Shown here: positions 44,150 to 55,192 of the stretch, piece by piece
Layout of the letters: the number at the start of each line of letters is the position of its first letter
Position numbering within the stretch: position 1 is the stretch's first letter
Source of the DNA: Heterohyrax brucei
Taxonomy: Eukaryota; Chordata; Mammalia; Hyracoidea; Procaviidae
DNA length: 64,000 nt
Direction of reading: 5' to 3'
NCBI GenBank assembly: GCA_028571685.1
Contig: CM053143.1
Span: 135,008,829 to 135,072,828 of the forward strand
Notes under the pieces: model-generated
What the model was told of the DNA's origin: nothing
The model's input: the letters and a program-made list of their open reading frames with translations, nothing else
The model's database searches: none
Position numbers and translations under genes: made by a program

Positions 44150-44322
44150 GGATCAGACACACTTTAGTCCTCAAAGTTACATCTTTGCTTTTTAACACTT
44201 CAGAGGGGTCTTTTGCAGTAGATTTGCCTAATGTAATATTTGACTACCAACTCAGATGAAATACTTGACCAATATTTTCACTGTTTATCATGATGTTGCT
44301 AGTGGGATTATAATCCAATGTA
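44150..44322 (-). mobile_element. RTE LINE fragment duplicating part of the previous copy
   Basis: ACACTTTAGTCCTCAAAG, CATCTTTGCTTTTTAACACT, GGTCTTTTGCAGTAGATTTG, then TGTTTATCATGATGTTGCTA. It covers the same RTE section as about 43840-43930 of the preceding copy but with different mutations, so it is a separate insertion or an older duplication. The SINE at 44012 lies between them. Confidence 0.85.
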
Positions 44323-45127
44323 AAAGATAGAAACTGAACATGCAATTATGCTTTTAAAAAGTCAGTGGTACCAAATTCCTGGAAGAAGTGACATTTAAAC
44401 TCAGACTAGAAAGAGGGACATTAAACAGCTGTGACTGAACAAGAGAGAATTCCAAAACAGAGGGAATGTACATTTGAGGCAAGCTCAAGGATTTACAAAA
44501 ATAAAATACCAACATAATTGGAGCTAAGGAAACAAGTGTCAGAGAAAAAAGGACATACACTAAGACTGAACACTTAGAAAGGAGCCAGGAATAGAGAATT
44601 GCAAATCAGGTTAAATATTTGAAACTTCAAATGATAGTAAGAAGTTTTAAACCCAGAAGAAACATAATTTTATTAACATCTTTTGAAAGACCACTCTGAA
44701 AGCTGAGTAGAAAAAGGTATGGAAATTACCAATTAAATATTTAAAATATTTTCCTTTTTCCTGTATAAATTTGTTGTTACTGGTATTATGTCAAAACATC
44801 TCCTTTGTAAACAAGAAAACTAGAACAGGATGAATATGTTCTACTGAGTAACAAAAGTAAGAAACCAAAATTCCTATTTTATAAATTAAAATATGTATCT
44901 GTCTTTATAACAATACCACTAGTTCTTTGAGCCCTAGGTAGACACAGCTATGATTATACAGTGCAAGGGAATTAGATGAAAAATGATATAAGGAGGGATT
45001 TAGAAATAGAAAACAACATTAATTATTAAGAAACTGGCAATATGAGTATCTAAGAAGGGAAATTTAAGTAAGTCTTAAGAAGTGTCGTTATTTTTATCTA
45101 ATCCGAAAGGAATTGCATCTAACTAGA
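44323..45127. other. Gene-free, unassigned sequence
   Basis: AT-rich; a minus-strand frame at 44354-44560 has no recognisable domain. Confidence 0.45.
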
Positions 45128-45292
45128 ACACAGGTGCCCTGGTGATGCAGTTGCTCAGCATTCAGCTGCTAACCAAAAGACTGGCAGTTCAAATCCACCT
45201 GCCACTTGTTAGAAACTCTATGGGCAGTTCTGTCCTGCCCTATAGGGTTGCTGTGAGTTGGAATCAACTTGGGGCAATCAGAATACATTGGT
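45128..45292 (+). mobile_element. AfroSINE
   Basis: GGTGCCCTGGTGATGCAGTTG, CAGCTGCTAACCAAAAGACT, GGCAGTTCAAATCC, GTTAGAAACTCTATGGGC, GGGTTGCTGTGAGTTGGAAT. Full length with moderate divergence. Confidence 0.94.
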
Positions 45293-46195
45293 TTTGAGGT
45301 GTCAACAATTTTAGAAATTTTGTTTCCAGTTTGGAGGAGTGAATATACTATTTTGGTAATTATCAAATATCCTTTTGTGTATTGTCCCCTAATTGTTCAT
45401 TTTCTTTCTTATCTTGGATATTTTAACACAAAACTAGAAATTCACAGAATGTAACTACTAGTAAAGAAAAGAAAATGTTTATATGATTTTAACGGAAGAG
45501 ATGCTGAATAAAACAGTATAGCATGTCTCAATATTCTAAATTTCACATCAGTTTCGTTTTTGTTAATGAAACTGACATCTAAATATATCATAACATGTCA
45601 TAATGTTTTTCATTAAAGATTTAAGAGATATTCATTTGTCTTCTTACAAAGATGATTGTTGATTATATGAATTCATATATGAACGCTTCACCACCATCTT
45701 TTATTTAAATATACAACAGTGACTTTTTTTTTTTGCTTAACCTTTTAAACTTTAACTCATGAACAATTTAAAGAGTGAAGTCAGGGTGAGCTTATTTTAC
45801 TTTCATCTCTAAGAAAGTTGAATTTGCCATTATTAAATTACTTGAAAAGAGAAAATATTCCTTATAAAACTGTGCATAATTTTCAGAAGTGTCAAAAGGA
45901 AACATATATTAAAACACACTTTAATGACAGAAATGACAATTCCAAATTCTTATTTTAATTTTTTTTTTATCACTTGTGTGGCAAATACCTTGATTCTTAT
46001 TTTTTCTTTGACTTTTGACTATAAGAAAAATTTTGCCATGAAGCACTTTTTAATGAAAGTGGACTTAAGAATTGTTCTTATGTTTCCTTTTGTATTTTGT
46101 GCAATGCTTACAAAGAAATATAATTAAATACTCCCATTTTTTTTCTTGTACTTTTTTTATAACTTCTATTTCATAGTTTTATATTTTAAACTTGT
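45293..46195. other. Gene-free, AT-rich sequence
   Basis: Several T-rich runs (45726-45735, 45959-45970, 46136-46160). No coding or repeat family recognised. Confidence 0.45.
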
Positions 46196-46207
46196 ATAGT
46201 GCTAAAT

Positions 46208-46280
46208 TCCACCAGGCTCTGCTTGAATACCCTGGGGTCGCCATGAGTCGGATCCGACTCGACGGTACTTAGCTTTTGGC
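46208..46280 (+). mobile_element. 73-bp micro-retroposon with perfect 12-bp duplication
   Basis: Bounded exactly by ATAGTGCTAAAT at 46196-46207 and 46281-46292. The insert is TCCACCAGGCTCTGCTTGAA, then TACCCTGGGGTCGCCATGAG, TCGGATCCGACTCGACGGTA and CTTAGCTTTTGGC. It shares the GTCGCCATGAGTCGGATC tail with RTE/AfroSINE but ends in CTTAGCTTTTGGC rather than the AACAACAAC (RTE) or GGGTTTGGTTT (SINE) end. The intact CGACTCGACGG core and perfect duplication suggest a comparatively recent insertion. Confidence 0.88.
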
Positions 46281-46317
46281 ATAGTGCTAAATATGATCCC
46301 CACTGAGACACGCATGG

Positions 46318-46422
46318 TATGAAGGCAGGGATTGTTGTGTCTCTGTATCAAAGACTGAGACTGGCACTGAGACTGGCTCAGTTAAAAGTGACCGAATGCT
46401 GAATGAATGAATGAAATACTGC
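46318..46422 (+). repeat. Possible L2 3' end
   Basis: GTATGAAGGCAGGGATTGTTG then TGTCTCTG, and later CTGAATGAATGAATG, follow the order of the ancient L2 LINE 3' end (GAGGGCAGGGACT ... GTTGAATGAATGAATGA). Confidence 0.5.
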
Positions 46423-46940
46423 TTAGATAATGTATACTGTATTATTTGGCCTGAAACAATTCTTTATTTATCACTTTTAACTTTTTGCCTTAACACATCT
46501 TGGCGTAACAAAGATCACTTTTGTCACTGGGAGTCATGCTACTCAGACTGTGAGTAAGCAATAAAGACTTACATTCAAGTACCCTAAGACACAGGACCCG
46601 GGTTCAGGTTAATACCTAGAAACTCATATTCATGGCCCTATTGTTACTGGGAGGGCTTATGGGGTCAGGCAATAAATAGAATCCCGGCTAAAGTCCAGGT
46701 GACAATAAGATCTGCAGACCCACCTCTTTCGTCATAAACTCTGAAGACATTTAGACCATTTAGGCATTCCAGGTAACATCACACTGACTGGTTAAATGAA
46801 CGGCACCATGCCAGTTGGTAGGATGACCAAAGACATTGCTAGTAGGTCAGAGGTCTTTGTGAGACATATGTATGTTTGATTAACTTCAGACTATAGAAGC
46901 TAATAAACATCTGAAATTGCTTCACCTTTGACATAAATAA
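46423..46940. other. Gene-free, unassigned; possible LTR-like segment
   Basis: From about 46560 to 46870 a better-balanced composition (AGACACAGGACCCGGGTTCA, AGAATCCCGGCTAAAGTCCA, AGATCTGCAGACCCACC) contrasts with the AT-rich surroundings. It looks repeat-like but I cannot assign it. Confidence 0.35.
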
Positions 46941-47450
46941 TTGGTGCTAAATTTGAATAATAGTCATATTAACTGATCTTCTTTGTCGGTATATAGGTAT
47001 TACCCTATCATTGACAACTTTGCACTTCAGGAGAGATCTTAAAATACTCACTTTGAAAATGAATACTACTCCATTCCTCTTCAATTTGTCACTCCCAGCA
47101 CTGTATATGAGACAATTATCCATTTCAAAACAGCTAATACCAGTCTAACTAAGCGTGCTAATGCCTGGGATATTGCTATTCAACTGTTTCATTTCATTTT
47201 TAGTGACTTTTCATTTTCCTTGTTTCATACTTCATACATTGCATACTCCTTTGTTAATGTATGTCTGCAGCTGTTTCTTCTCATTTTGAATTGTACCACA
47301 TGAGCAGTAAAGGTCCCAAAAGCTCCACTACTTCCACATCATTAAGATTGACTCTACTTTGAAGAATCTGCTCTTCCCAAGTCATATTTTGAGTGCCTTT
47401 CACCCTGAGGAGCTCAACTTCCAGGACTTCATCAGCACTATTTCAGACAT
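46941..47450 (-). mobile_element. Inverted 5' part of a twin-primed RTE
   Basis: Antisense RTE 5' section: TTGGTGCTAAATTTGAATAA at the left (endonuclease), CCATTCCTCTTCAATTTG, CTGCAGCTGTTTCTTCTCAT, CACATCATTAAGATTGACTC and CATCAGCACTATTTCAGACA at the right (RTE 5' region). The right end, nearest the element's 5' end, abuts sense-strand RTE starting only about 75 bp downstream of where the left end stops in element coordinates. That is the layout left by twin priming. Confidence 0.88.
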
Positions 47451-48045
47451 TTCAATCAAGATGGATTGATAATTACCAATGATTGGAATGAGAAAGTTGG
47501 AAACAGAGAAGGATCAGTAGCTGGAAAATACAACCTCAATGGCAGAAACTGTGCCAAAGATCACATGATACAATTTTGAAAGATCAAGAACTTGTTTACC
47601 TGAAATACTGTTTTTCAACAACGTGGATAAATATTTACATGGATCTTCTCTGATGGAATACACAAAAATGATGTCCACTGCATCTGTGGAAACACACAAT
47701 GAAGAAGCTCAGTATCGTCAGTCAGAACAAGGCTGGGGCTACCTGAACAACAGATCAATCACTCATATACAGTTCAAGTTGAAACTGAAGAAAATGAAAG
47801 TAAGTCCACTAAAGCCAAAGCATGACCTTGAGTATATCCCACTTGAAATTACAATCTCAAAAATGGATTTGTGATGAACAGAGGAGTTTTGAAATAATAT
47901 AAAGAATATTGTATATGAAGTAATCAAAAGGTCATTAAAAAGACAGGACAGAAAGAAAAGTCCAAAATAGATATTAGAAGAGACTTCAAAATTTACCCTT
48001 GAGTGCAGAATAGCTCAAGTAAACAGAGGAAATGATGAAGCATCT
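47451..48045 (+). mobile_element. RTE LINE, sense part following the inversion
   Basis: Starts at TTCAATCAAGATGGATTGAT (endonuclease), then CCAATGATTGGAATGAGAAA, ATCAGTAGCTGGAAAATACA, AGTTCAAGTTGAAACTGAAG, CATTAAAAAGACAGGACAGA and AACAGAGGAAATGATGAAG in the linker. The catalytic GDWN region reads NDWN. A 83-residue plus frame (47623-47874) is RTE debris. The copy is interrupted by an AfroSINE at 48046. Confidence 0.9.
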
Positions 48046-48216
48046 CACCCGTTAAACCCATTGACATTGAATCAATCCAACTAATTGTAACCCTATAGCG
48101 CAGAGCAGAACTGCTCCTATAGAGTTTCCAAGGAGCATGTGGTAGATTTAAACTGCTGACTGTTTGGTTAGCAATCATGGCACCTAACCATCATGCCTAC
48201 AGGGTTTCCACAATAT
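48046..48216 (-). mobile_element. AfroSINE
   Basis: Antisense: CGTTAAACCCATTGACATTG, AACCCTATAGCGCAGAGCAG, GAGTTTCCAAGGAGCATGTG, CTGTTTGGTTAGCAATC, ACCATCATGCCTACAGGGT. Sits in or beside the RTE linker. Confidence 0.93.
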
Positions 48217-48462
48217 AGGCAAAATAAACAAACAAATGAAAAGAAAGAAAAACAATGGAAACCCTACATTCAGAGCATCAGAATCAGGTTCAACACATAG
48301 AATGCTATAAGGAGAACATAGGCAGTATTAATAGTCAACATTTTAGTAATATTAATAAATGAACAGGTAAAATTTGATTGGTAAGTTCCATTACTGAAAA
48401 GTAATAATTTAATAAACTTCTTTTTTTAAAATTTAGTAAATGAATCCTAAAACACTTAATTC
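48217..48462. other. Non-RTE spacer between RTE parts
   Basis: AT-rich DNA with no RTE similarity that I can see, lying where RT-domain sequence would be expected if 47451-48045 and 48463-49450 are one insertion. About 0.8 kb of RTE is missing here. Confidence 0.5.
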
Positions 48463-49450
48463 CTTAAGGAATCTGTATTTGAATCAAAAGGCAGTTGTGT
48501 GATCAAAAGAGGACATTGCATGGTTTAAAGTCAGAAAAGAAGTGTGTCAGAGTTGCATCCTTTCACCATAACTTTTCAATCTGTATGTCGAGCAAATAGT
48601 CTGAGACGCTGGCTGATACGTAGAAGAACGAGGCATCAGGATTGGAGGATGACTCCATAACAACCTACATCATGCAGACAACACCACCTTACTTGCTGAA
48701 AGTGAAGATCTGGAACATTTACTGATGAAGATCAAGGACCACAACCTTCAGTATGGATTGAACCTCAATATCAAGAAAACAAAAGTCCTTACAAGTAGCT
48801 GGACCAGGAAGCAACATCATCATAAATGGAGAAAGGACTGAAGTTGTCAAGGATTTCATTTTACTTGAGTCCACAATCATTGCCCCTGGAAGCAGCAGTC
48901 AAGAAATCAAAAGATGCATTGCATTGGAAAAATCTGCTGGGAAGAATCTCTTTAAAGTATTCAAAAGTACAGATGTCACCTTGAAGACTAAAGTGTGCCT
49001 GACACAAGCCATCATATTTTCAATCGCATAATATGCCTGTGAGAGATGGACTTTGAACAAAGCAGAGAGAAGAACTGATCCCTTTGAATTGTGGTGTTGG
49101 AGAAGAATGTTGAATACAGTAAGGATCGCCAAAATTACAAACAGATCTGTTCTAGAAGAAGTACAACCGTAGTGCTCCTTAGAGGCAAAGATGACAAGAC
49201 TGCATCTTACATACTTTGGACATGTTGTCAGGAGGGGTCAGTCCCTGGAGAAGGGCATCATGCTTGGTAGCATGGAGGGTCAGTGAAAAGAGGAAGACCC
49301 TGGACAAGATGGTTCGACATAGTGGCCACAACAATGAGCTTAAGCATAAAAACAATTGTGGACATGGAGCAAGACTGGGTAGTGTTTTGTTCTGTTGTTC
49401 ATGGGACTGCTGTAAGTCAAAACCTACTTGACAGCACCTAACAATAACAA
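48463..49450 (+). mobile_element. RTE LINE 3' portion
   Basis: Sense RTE from AGGAATCTGTATTTGAATCA through the RT box region (GTGTCAGAGTTGCATCC, TTTTCAATCTGTATGTCGAG), AACCTACATCATGCAGACAA (YADD region, degraded to HADN-like), AAGGACCACAACCTTCAGTA, CAAGAAATCAAAAGATGC, TTTGAATTGTGGTGTTGG, CATACTTTGGACATGTTG, to the tail CAGCACCTAACAATAACAAC. It is probably the 3' part of the twin-primed insertion at 46941. No functional frame. Confidence 0.92.
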
Positions 49451-49962
49451 CAGCAATAACAAACTGAAGGTCATACTATTAAGACATCTAAGAAGAATTA
49501 CGAATGCTAGTGGCTTGGAGTCTAGTAGATGAAAAAGGTACTCAGTATTTGACTCTTGATGTTCCTCACAAATAATTGTCCCTAGTAAAATTAATGGTGA
49601 CACATGTAGATACCACAGTACAGATGAATTCTAGGAAACAGATGGTCTGCAGTGTTGCAGAAGAGGAGCAGCTGTGGTCTTTGGATAAAACCCAAGAGAA
49701 GAGACCGAAATAGGAGCTACTGGCAGGTACTTAACTCTTCCTCAATCCTTCGCAAGTCAGGAATGATAGAAAACCAAATCCAGACAGGATTTGAATTTCA
49801 CTGTAAATACAGTATTTACAAAAAATTGAATTTTCCTGTTAATCTCAAATTAAAAAATAAATGTTGAAGTTCTATTGTCAAGGAATCCTGTTGTTACTAG
49901 AGCGAATTAAAATTTATGATAAAATCTGTTATTCTGACCTGTTATCCAGATCCATTATTTTG
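49451..49962. other. Gene-free, unassigned sequence
   Basis: AT-rich sequence; the frame at 49652-49867 has no recognisable domain. Confidence 0.45.
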
Positions 49963-50116
49963 ACCGACACACTGCCGTCAAGTTAATTCTGACCCATAGC
50001 AACCCTATAGGATGGAGCAGAGCTGCCTCATGGAGTTTCCAAGGTATGCCTGGCGGATTATAACTGTCAGTGTTTTGCTTAGCAGATGTAGCACCTCACC
50101 ACTATGCTACCAGGAT
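49963..50116 (-). mobile_element. AfroSINE
   Basis: Antisense: CGACACACTGCCGTCAAGTT, AACCCTATAGGATGGAGCAG, TGGAGTTTCCAAGGTATGCC, TTTGCTTAGCAGATG, ACCACTATGCTACCAGG. Confidence 0.94.
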
Positions 50117-51473
50117 AGATGACTCAGGATATAATTTGTCCTGTTTATAGCAGTGTTATGCTAAATCCAGGCTAATATGAGTGCATGCTTTAGAAAACAG
50201 TTTAAAAATGAAGAAGAAATTGCATTTTCCAGTATCATATAACTTACCATAACACAATAAAACACCAATCAGTTTATGTATAAGTATTATAGAATTTCAG
50301 AGTCTTACCCAGTTGTGATTTTTCCTGTACCTGATCAACTCACTGTTTTGTTCTTACACTGATTAAAAAAAAAGCTGCACACATATTTTTCTAATCCTTT
50401 TTCTCATTATTTTCCCTTTCCTCCCTTCTTCCTCTTGAAGAAAATACTTCGTATTGTAAATAGAAATGTTGATTCTGTCTAAATGTAATTACACATAAAA
50501 TTCAAAGAGTATATTGGTCACCCCAGAGTAGAAGGCGCTACTGGATTTCTAAGATGGCACACAGTATTTTGTATACTGGAATAAAATTCCAGAAATATAA
50601 GCCAAGCTCAGAGGTTACAGGGGTTGGCAAGTTAAAAACACAGTGAGTTTATTTGGAAAACTGCTGTCACTAAAAGCTGAATGGCTCCCTGTGGTACAAA
50701 GCATTAGTTAAAACTAAACAATATATGTGGGAAAACATACCTACAGTCCTCTGGTACCTTTAAACACTACATTGAATTTGACAGAAATACAACTACCCGT
50801 TCACTGCCTGCTTTTCCACTTGGCTTTGGAAATGATTTCCTTTGTCAGGGCAATAGATGATCATTTCACTATGAGTAGAAGGCCTAAAGCTCTATTCATT
50901 ATGAGTTAACGCTTTGTCAACAACCTTTCCCAAAAGGATGTATGGGTCACCACCTGAAATGCTAAAACTATTTAATTTCACTCATTAGAGTGTACTTTCC
51001 TGCCTATTACCTAAATTTACTAGATTAAAAAAAAAAAAGATAAAAGCCTTCTCATTAGCATTAAAAACTTTAATGTCTTCTACTTAATGTCTTCCATGTA
51101 TCAGGGAAGATGCTAAACTGTCTTTGCTTCCTAGAGCCATGGTAATGGAAATACTACAAATGATCGGCTTTAAAGAATCAAAAATCATTTTCTCGTATTC
51201 AAGACATTGAAAACTCAAAGTACTGGCTACAGGGGAATAAGCTCTCTCCGTGGGCTCTGTGGGAAGACCCTCTGTGAGCTTCCTCAGTTCCTTCATGTTC
51301 TTCACGTGGTATCCATCATTCCTCCATCTGTGTTTACATGTATCTGTGGCTGTTCTGTTCTTTTTACAATACAGAAGTAATTAGGTTCAGTACACACCTT
51401 ACACTGATACAGCCTCATTAAAAAAACAAAGAAAACTTGTTCCAAAAAGGAGTTAATATCTACGAGTATTCCG
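50117..51473. other. Gene-free, unassigned sequence
   Basis: AT-rich, with short A runs. Frames at 50727-50909, 51084-51305 and 51302-51496 have no recognisable domains. Confidence 0.45.
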
Positions 51474-51525
51474 AAAACCAAACCTAATACCCTCAAGTAG
51501 ATTTAGACTCATAGCGATCCTATAA
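51474..51525 (-). mobile_element. AfroSINE 3' fragment, first of a tandem pair
   Basis: CCGAAAACCAAACCTAATACC, CTCAAGTAGATTTAGACTC, ATAGCGATCCTATA is the 3' third of an antisense AfroSINE. It is followed immediately by the 3' end of a second copy. Confidence 0.85.
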
Positions 51526-51692
51526 ACAAAACCCAAACCCACTGCCATCTAGTCAAGACCAACTCATAGCGATCCCAGAGGTCAGAGCAGAACTGCCCCA
51601 TAGAGTTTCCAAGGAGCACCTGGTGGATTTGAACTGCCAAACTTTGGGTTAGTAGATGTAGCAGTTAACCCACTATGCCACCAGGGGTTTCC
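51526..51692 (-). mobile_element. AfroSINE, full length, second of pair
   Basis: AACAAAACCCAAACCCACTG, GATCCCAGAGGTCAGAGCAG, GAGTTTCCAAGGAGCACCTG, GATTTGAACTGCC, CTATGCCACCAGGGGTTTCC. The first copy does not resume afterwards, so this is a head-to-tail pair and not a simple nested insertion. Confidence 0.95.
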
Positions 51693-52874
51693 AGAGTTTA
51701 ACAGGGTCTAGTATTTTAAGTTAAATTTTGGCAAAGAACAATTCAGTCCTCAACATACACCAGAATATTTCTGCTAGATTTTGCCTTTAAGACACAAAGT
51801 GTGTTCTCCTATGCTGAATTAGGTATTGTAACAAGCAGAATATATTCATATAGATTATGTAACCTTACCAGTATTATTAAAGTATCTACACAACACCAAT
51901 ATCTATATTTTAAAGTAACGGTTACCCACAAATCGTTATCAGTTGATGGATCTTGTAGTCTTCAAATGCCTGGTTCAAATTACTGGTCACTGTTGTATGC
52001 AGAACAAGTATTACTATACAAATGATATAAGAATATAAATTTTGAATTGATAATACATTGCATTATTAATAAAAGCAATAAAGCAACAATAATAAGGTAT
52101 TACAAAGCTCAAGTAAATGCATGTCTTAGGAACAGGTATTCATTTATAGAATAATAGACAGCTTCTGTTTTCTTCTTTCCTATGAATTTCATCTGTTAAA
52201 TTATTCAGCTAGCTGAGTTTAAAGAGAGACATACTTCTATGCATTTTTAGGTATATCAAGAGCTCCATGAAAAGGACTGAAACGAAAAAATTTCAGGTAG
52301 CCTAACTTGCAACGTGTTAGTAGTTTCAAATATAAATAATGTATTAATGTAATAGCAGGCAATACCTAATCTGAAAGATATCTTTCAAACTGCATTGTTG
52401 TGTACTATATCCTTTCTTTTGCCTTTTTCCTTATTAAAACAGTGTAAGGTCTGTAGCAGATACTGTGATAGTTTCATAAATCTAAATACGTTTTCCTAAA
52501 TTGAGATTTTTTAAAAAAAAGGTTAAAATTTGAGAACATTAAACACCTAAATTTATGTAAGTTCAGAAAGAGAAAATGTACATTCAAAATGCAAAAAATA
52601 TGTAAACTCAAACATGTACCTCAATATACATAAAATGCAAATTCATCAAAAATATGTAATGGGTAGTCTTAAACAGTAGAGTTGTTTGAAAGTGTATAAT
52701 TCCTAGTCTTATATATACAGCACAATTTATAGTATTAAATTATTATATTATTGAGTACATTATCAATTAAATTTAATATAAATTTTTACATTTTATTGTT
52801 ATGATCTTCTCAGGAAAGAATTATACTAAAATATGGACTAAGAACTATAGTAAGAAAATTCAGTCATTGTAAGA
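51693..52874. other. Gene-free, strongly AT-rich sequence
   Basis: Long AT-rich tract with many TATA/AATAAA-like words and no recognisable repeat family or gene. Confidence 0.45.
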
Positions 52875-52986
52875 AAACCTATTGCCTTCCAGTCAGTTCT
52901 AACTTACAGCAACCCGATAGGACAGAATAGAACTGACCTACAGAGTTTTCAAGGAGACACTGGTGGATTTCAACTGCTGACTGTTA
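52875..52986 (-). mobile_element. AfroSINE, 5' truncated
   Basis: Antisense: AAAACCTATTGCCTTCCAG, CAACCCGATAGGACAGAATA, CAGAGTTTTCAAGGAG, GGTGGATTTCAACTGCTGAC; the tRNA-like head is missing. Confidence 0.9.
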
Positions 52987-54156
52987 CAAATCAAGATCCT
53001 ACAAATTTCCTCATTTAATTCCATATCAAACCTGTGTGTACTAATGCCGTGTTATTTAACATCAAAGTGGATTGTTTAAGGTCCTACCAATAGCTGCAAA
53101 TAGAGAAGGAAATTAAAACTAGATCTAACTTCATGATCTCTCCATTAACGTGTAAGTTTTCTGAATACCATCACCATCTTATTCCTTTTTATAGCAGTGC
53201 TTTCAGACACTGATCATTGCTTCTCATAAAGACAGAGAACAATTTAATACATATAGGAGAAAAAAGAAAACTTTGGAAACAAAGAAAACTGTGTTCTATC
53301 CGCCTTTGCCACTAATTATATATCTTTGAATAGGCCACACAACTGTCTTTACAACTAGCAGATTCCTTGTTCGTAACTAAATTACAGAGTACATACCTTT
53401 TATATGTATGTGTGTGTATATATATATATATATACACACACACATACACTGATTAAATATATACTGATTTAATCAAATGAAAGTTAAAAAATAAAACAGC
53501 TAGTCCTCAAAAAATACAAATTCATTACCTTCTCTGTATTAGTTTTTAAATAGTTAAAAGTTTTTAAGTTAAAAATCCCCAGTAAATTCAAAATATAAGG
53601 CTTCATTTTTTCTCAATTTTATTCTCATTAAATTTCCAAGTAAAAGAAACAACAAACAAAACCGATCAACCAACAAACAAAACCTTAAAAACAGAACACA
53701 GAAAGAACCATGTGAGTAACAGAATTTTTACTTAATCTAAGTAAGAGAGAAAGAATCAAGTCTCTAGTTAACAGGTGTGTCCTGATGTCTGCTGAGAGTG
53801 CAAATCTGACAAGATCTCCCATTTAATCGTGAAAGAGTCTCTCAGTAGATTTCATTAAAGACTCTTATGTAATTAAAACTGAATTGTAAATCAAGGGAAG
53901 ATTAGTATGAGGAAATCCAGTATTACAGAAAAATCTTAAACTGCCTTTTGAAGTAAAATTGTTTTATCAGTGTCATCTCACAGACGTAATTCACTCTTAG
54001 CGACAATTCAGGAGAAGCGCTCTAGAGCAGCCGTGTCAGAAACTTAAGTCCAGGGGAGACCAAGAAAGGAAGTACAGGCCAGTGTGCCAAGGAGGCAGAG
54101 GAGCAGGGACTCTATGCAGGTTCTGGGTGGATGTGGGTGTGAGGTGAACATAAAGA
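52987..54156. other. Gene-free; microsatellite and possible MIR piece
   Basis: CGCCTTTGCCACTAATTATA then TATCTTTGAATAGGCC at about 53301-53337 resembles the MIR centre (weak). A TATA/CA microsatellite lies at 53405-53452. The rest is unassigned AT-rich DNA. Confidence 0.4.
53405..53452. repeat. (TG)n(TA)n(CA)n microsatellite, self-complementary
   Basis: TATGTGTGTG, then TATATATATATATATA, then CACACACACATACA: the TG half can pair with the CA half around the TA centre, forming a cruciform-capable simple repeat. Confidence 0.9.
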
Positions 54157-54317
54157 GAACTCAAAACCCATTGCCTGTCAACTCTACTCTAAATGAGAGA
54201 TCCTATACACAAGCTGAATGCTGTATGTTTCTCCTATAGAGTGGTTAGTGGGTTCCAACTGCTGACCTTTTGGTTAGCAGCCCAGTGCTTCATCACTGTG
54301 CCACCAGTGCTGTTTTA
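54157..54317 (-). mobile_element. AfroSINE variant
   Basis: Antisense, diverged: AACTCAAAACCCATTGCCTG, GCTGAATGCTGTATGTTTCT, GTGGGTTCCAACTGCTGACC, TTTTGGTTAGCAGCCC, ACTGTGCCACCAGTGC. The middle resembles the variant subtype at 16350. Confidence 0.85.
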
Positions 54318-54439
54318 AACATAAAGACAGTGGCCATACAAAACATACTAACAATTAATAATAATAATAATGCCGACACTATTTCTAGAAAAATGAAATG
54401 TATGTTGTTTTAAGAATCTACATACATGTGTATTGTACA

Positions 54440-54604
54440 TATGGAGTCCTGGTGGTGCTTTGGTTCAGAGCTGGACTACTAATCAAAAAGCTGACATTTA
54501 AATCCATAAGGCACTCCTCAGAAACTCTATGGGGCCGTTCTAATATGTTCTACAGGTTTGCCGTGACTTGCAATTGACTGGATGGTAACAGATTTGGTTT
54601 GTAT
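54440..54604 (+). mobile_element. AfroSINE
   Basis: GGAGTCCTGGTGGTGCTTTGG, CTACTAATCAAAAAGCTGAC, CAGAAACTCTATGGGGCCG, TTTGCCGTGACTTGCAATTG then GATTTGGTTTG. Full length, diverged. Confidence 0.93.
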
Positions 54605-54806
54605 ATAGACAAACTGATATTCATTGATGTATCCTGCTAAAAGAGTAGCTGACTAGTGGCATAGATTTCAGCATCATATCAACACACGAGTCAGGACTGT
54701 ATGACAAACTGGTGTTCATTAATGCGTGTTATAATAGGAATATTCATACATTAGATTAATATTTCATATAGAAATTATATGTGTTGCATGGTATACATGG
54801 ATATAC

Positions 54807-54990
54807 CAGAAAACAAAAATAAAAACCAACAAATCCATTGCTGTTGAGTTGATTCTGATTCATAGAGACCCTATAGGACAGAGTAGAACTGCTCTGTAGA
54901 GTTCCCAAGGAGTGCGTGGCAGATTTGAACTGCTGACCCTTTGGTTAGCAGTTGTAGGGCTTAACCACTATGCAACCAGGGTTTTCATAT
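54807..54990 (-). mobile_element. AfroSINE with 10-bp target duplication
   Basis: Antisense copy with AAACAAAAATAAAAACC tail side, GAGACCCTATAGGACAGAGT, CTTTGGTTAGCAGTTG, CTATGCAACCAGGGTTTTC, bounded by ATGGATATAC at 54797-54806 and 54991-55000. Confidence 0.96.
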
Positions 54991-55192
54991 ATGGATATAC
55001 AAAATATTAATTCATGTATATTGTTGTAAGACTATACACATAGGTACTCTACGCATATGAACATTTTAATTATTTCTTGGTCTTTTAAATGTTTAACACA
55101 CACACATAAAAACATGCACAAATTGTGAGTATAAACCTCAATGGACTGACTCACTTAGTCAGCAAACCTATATATTTGTCACTCAGCACCCG

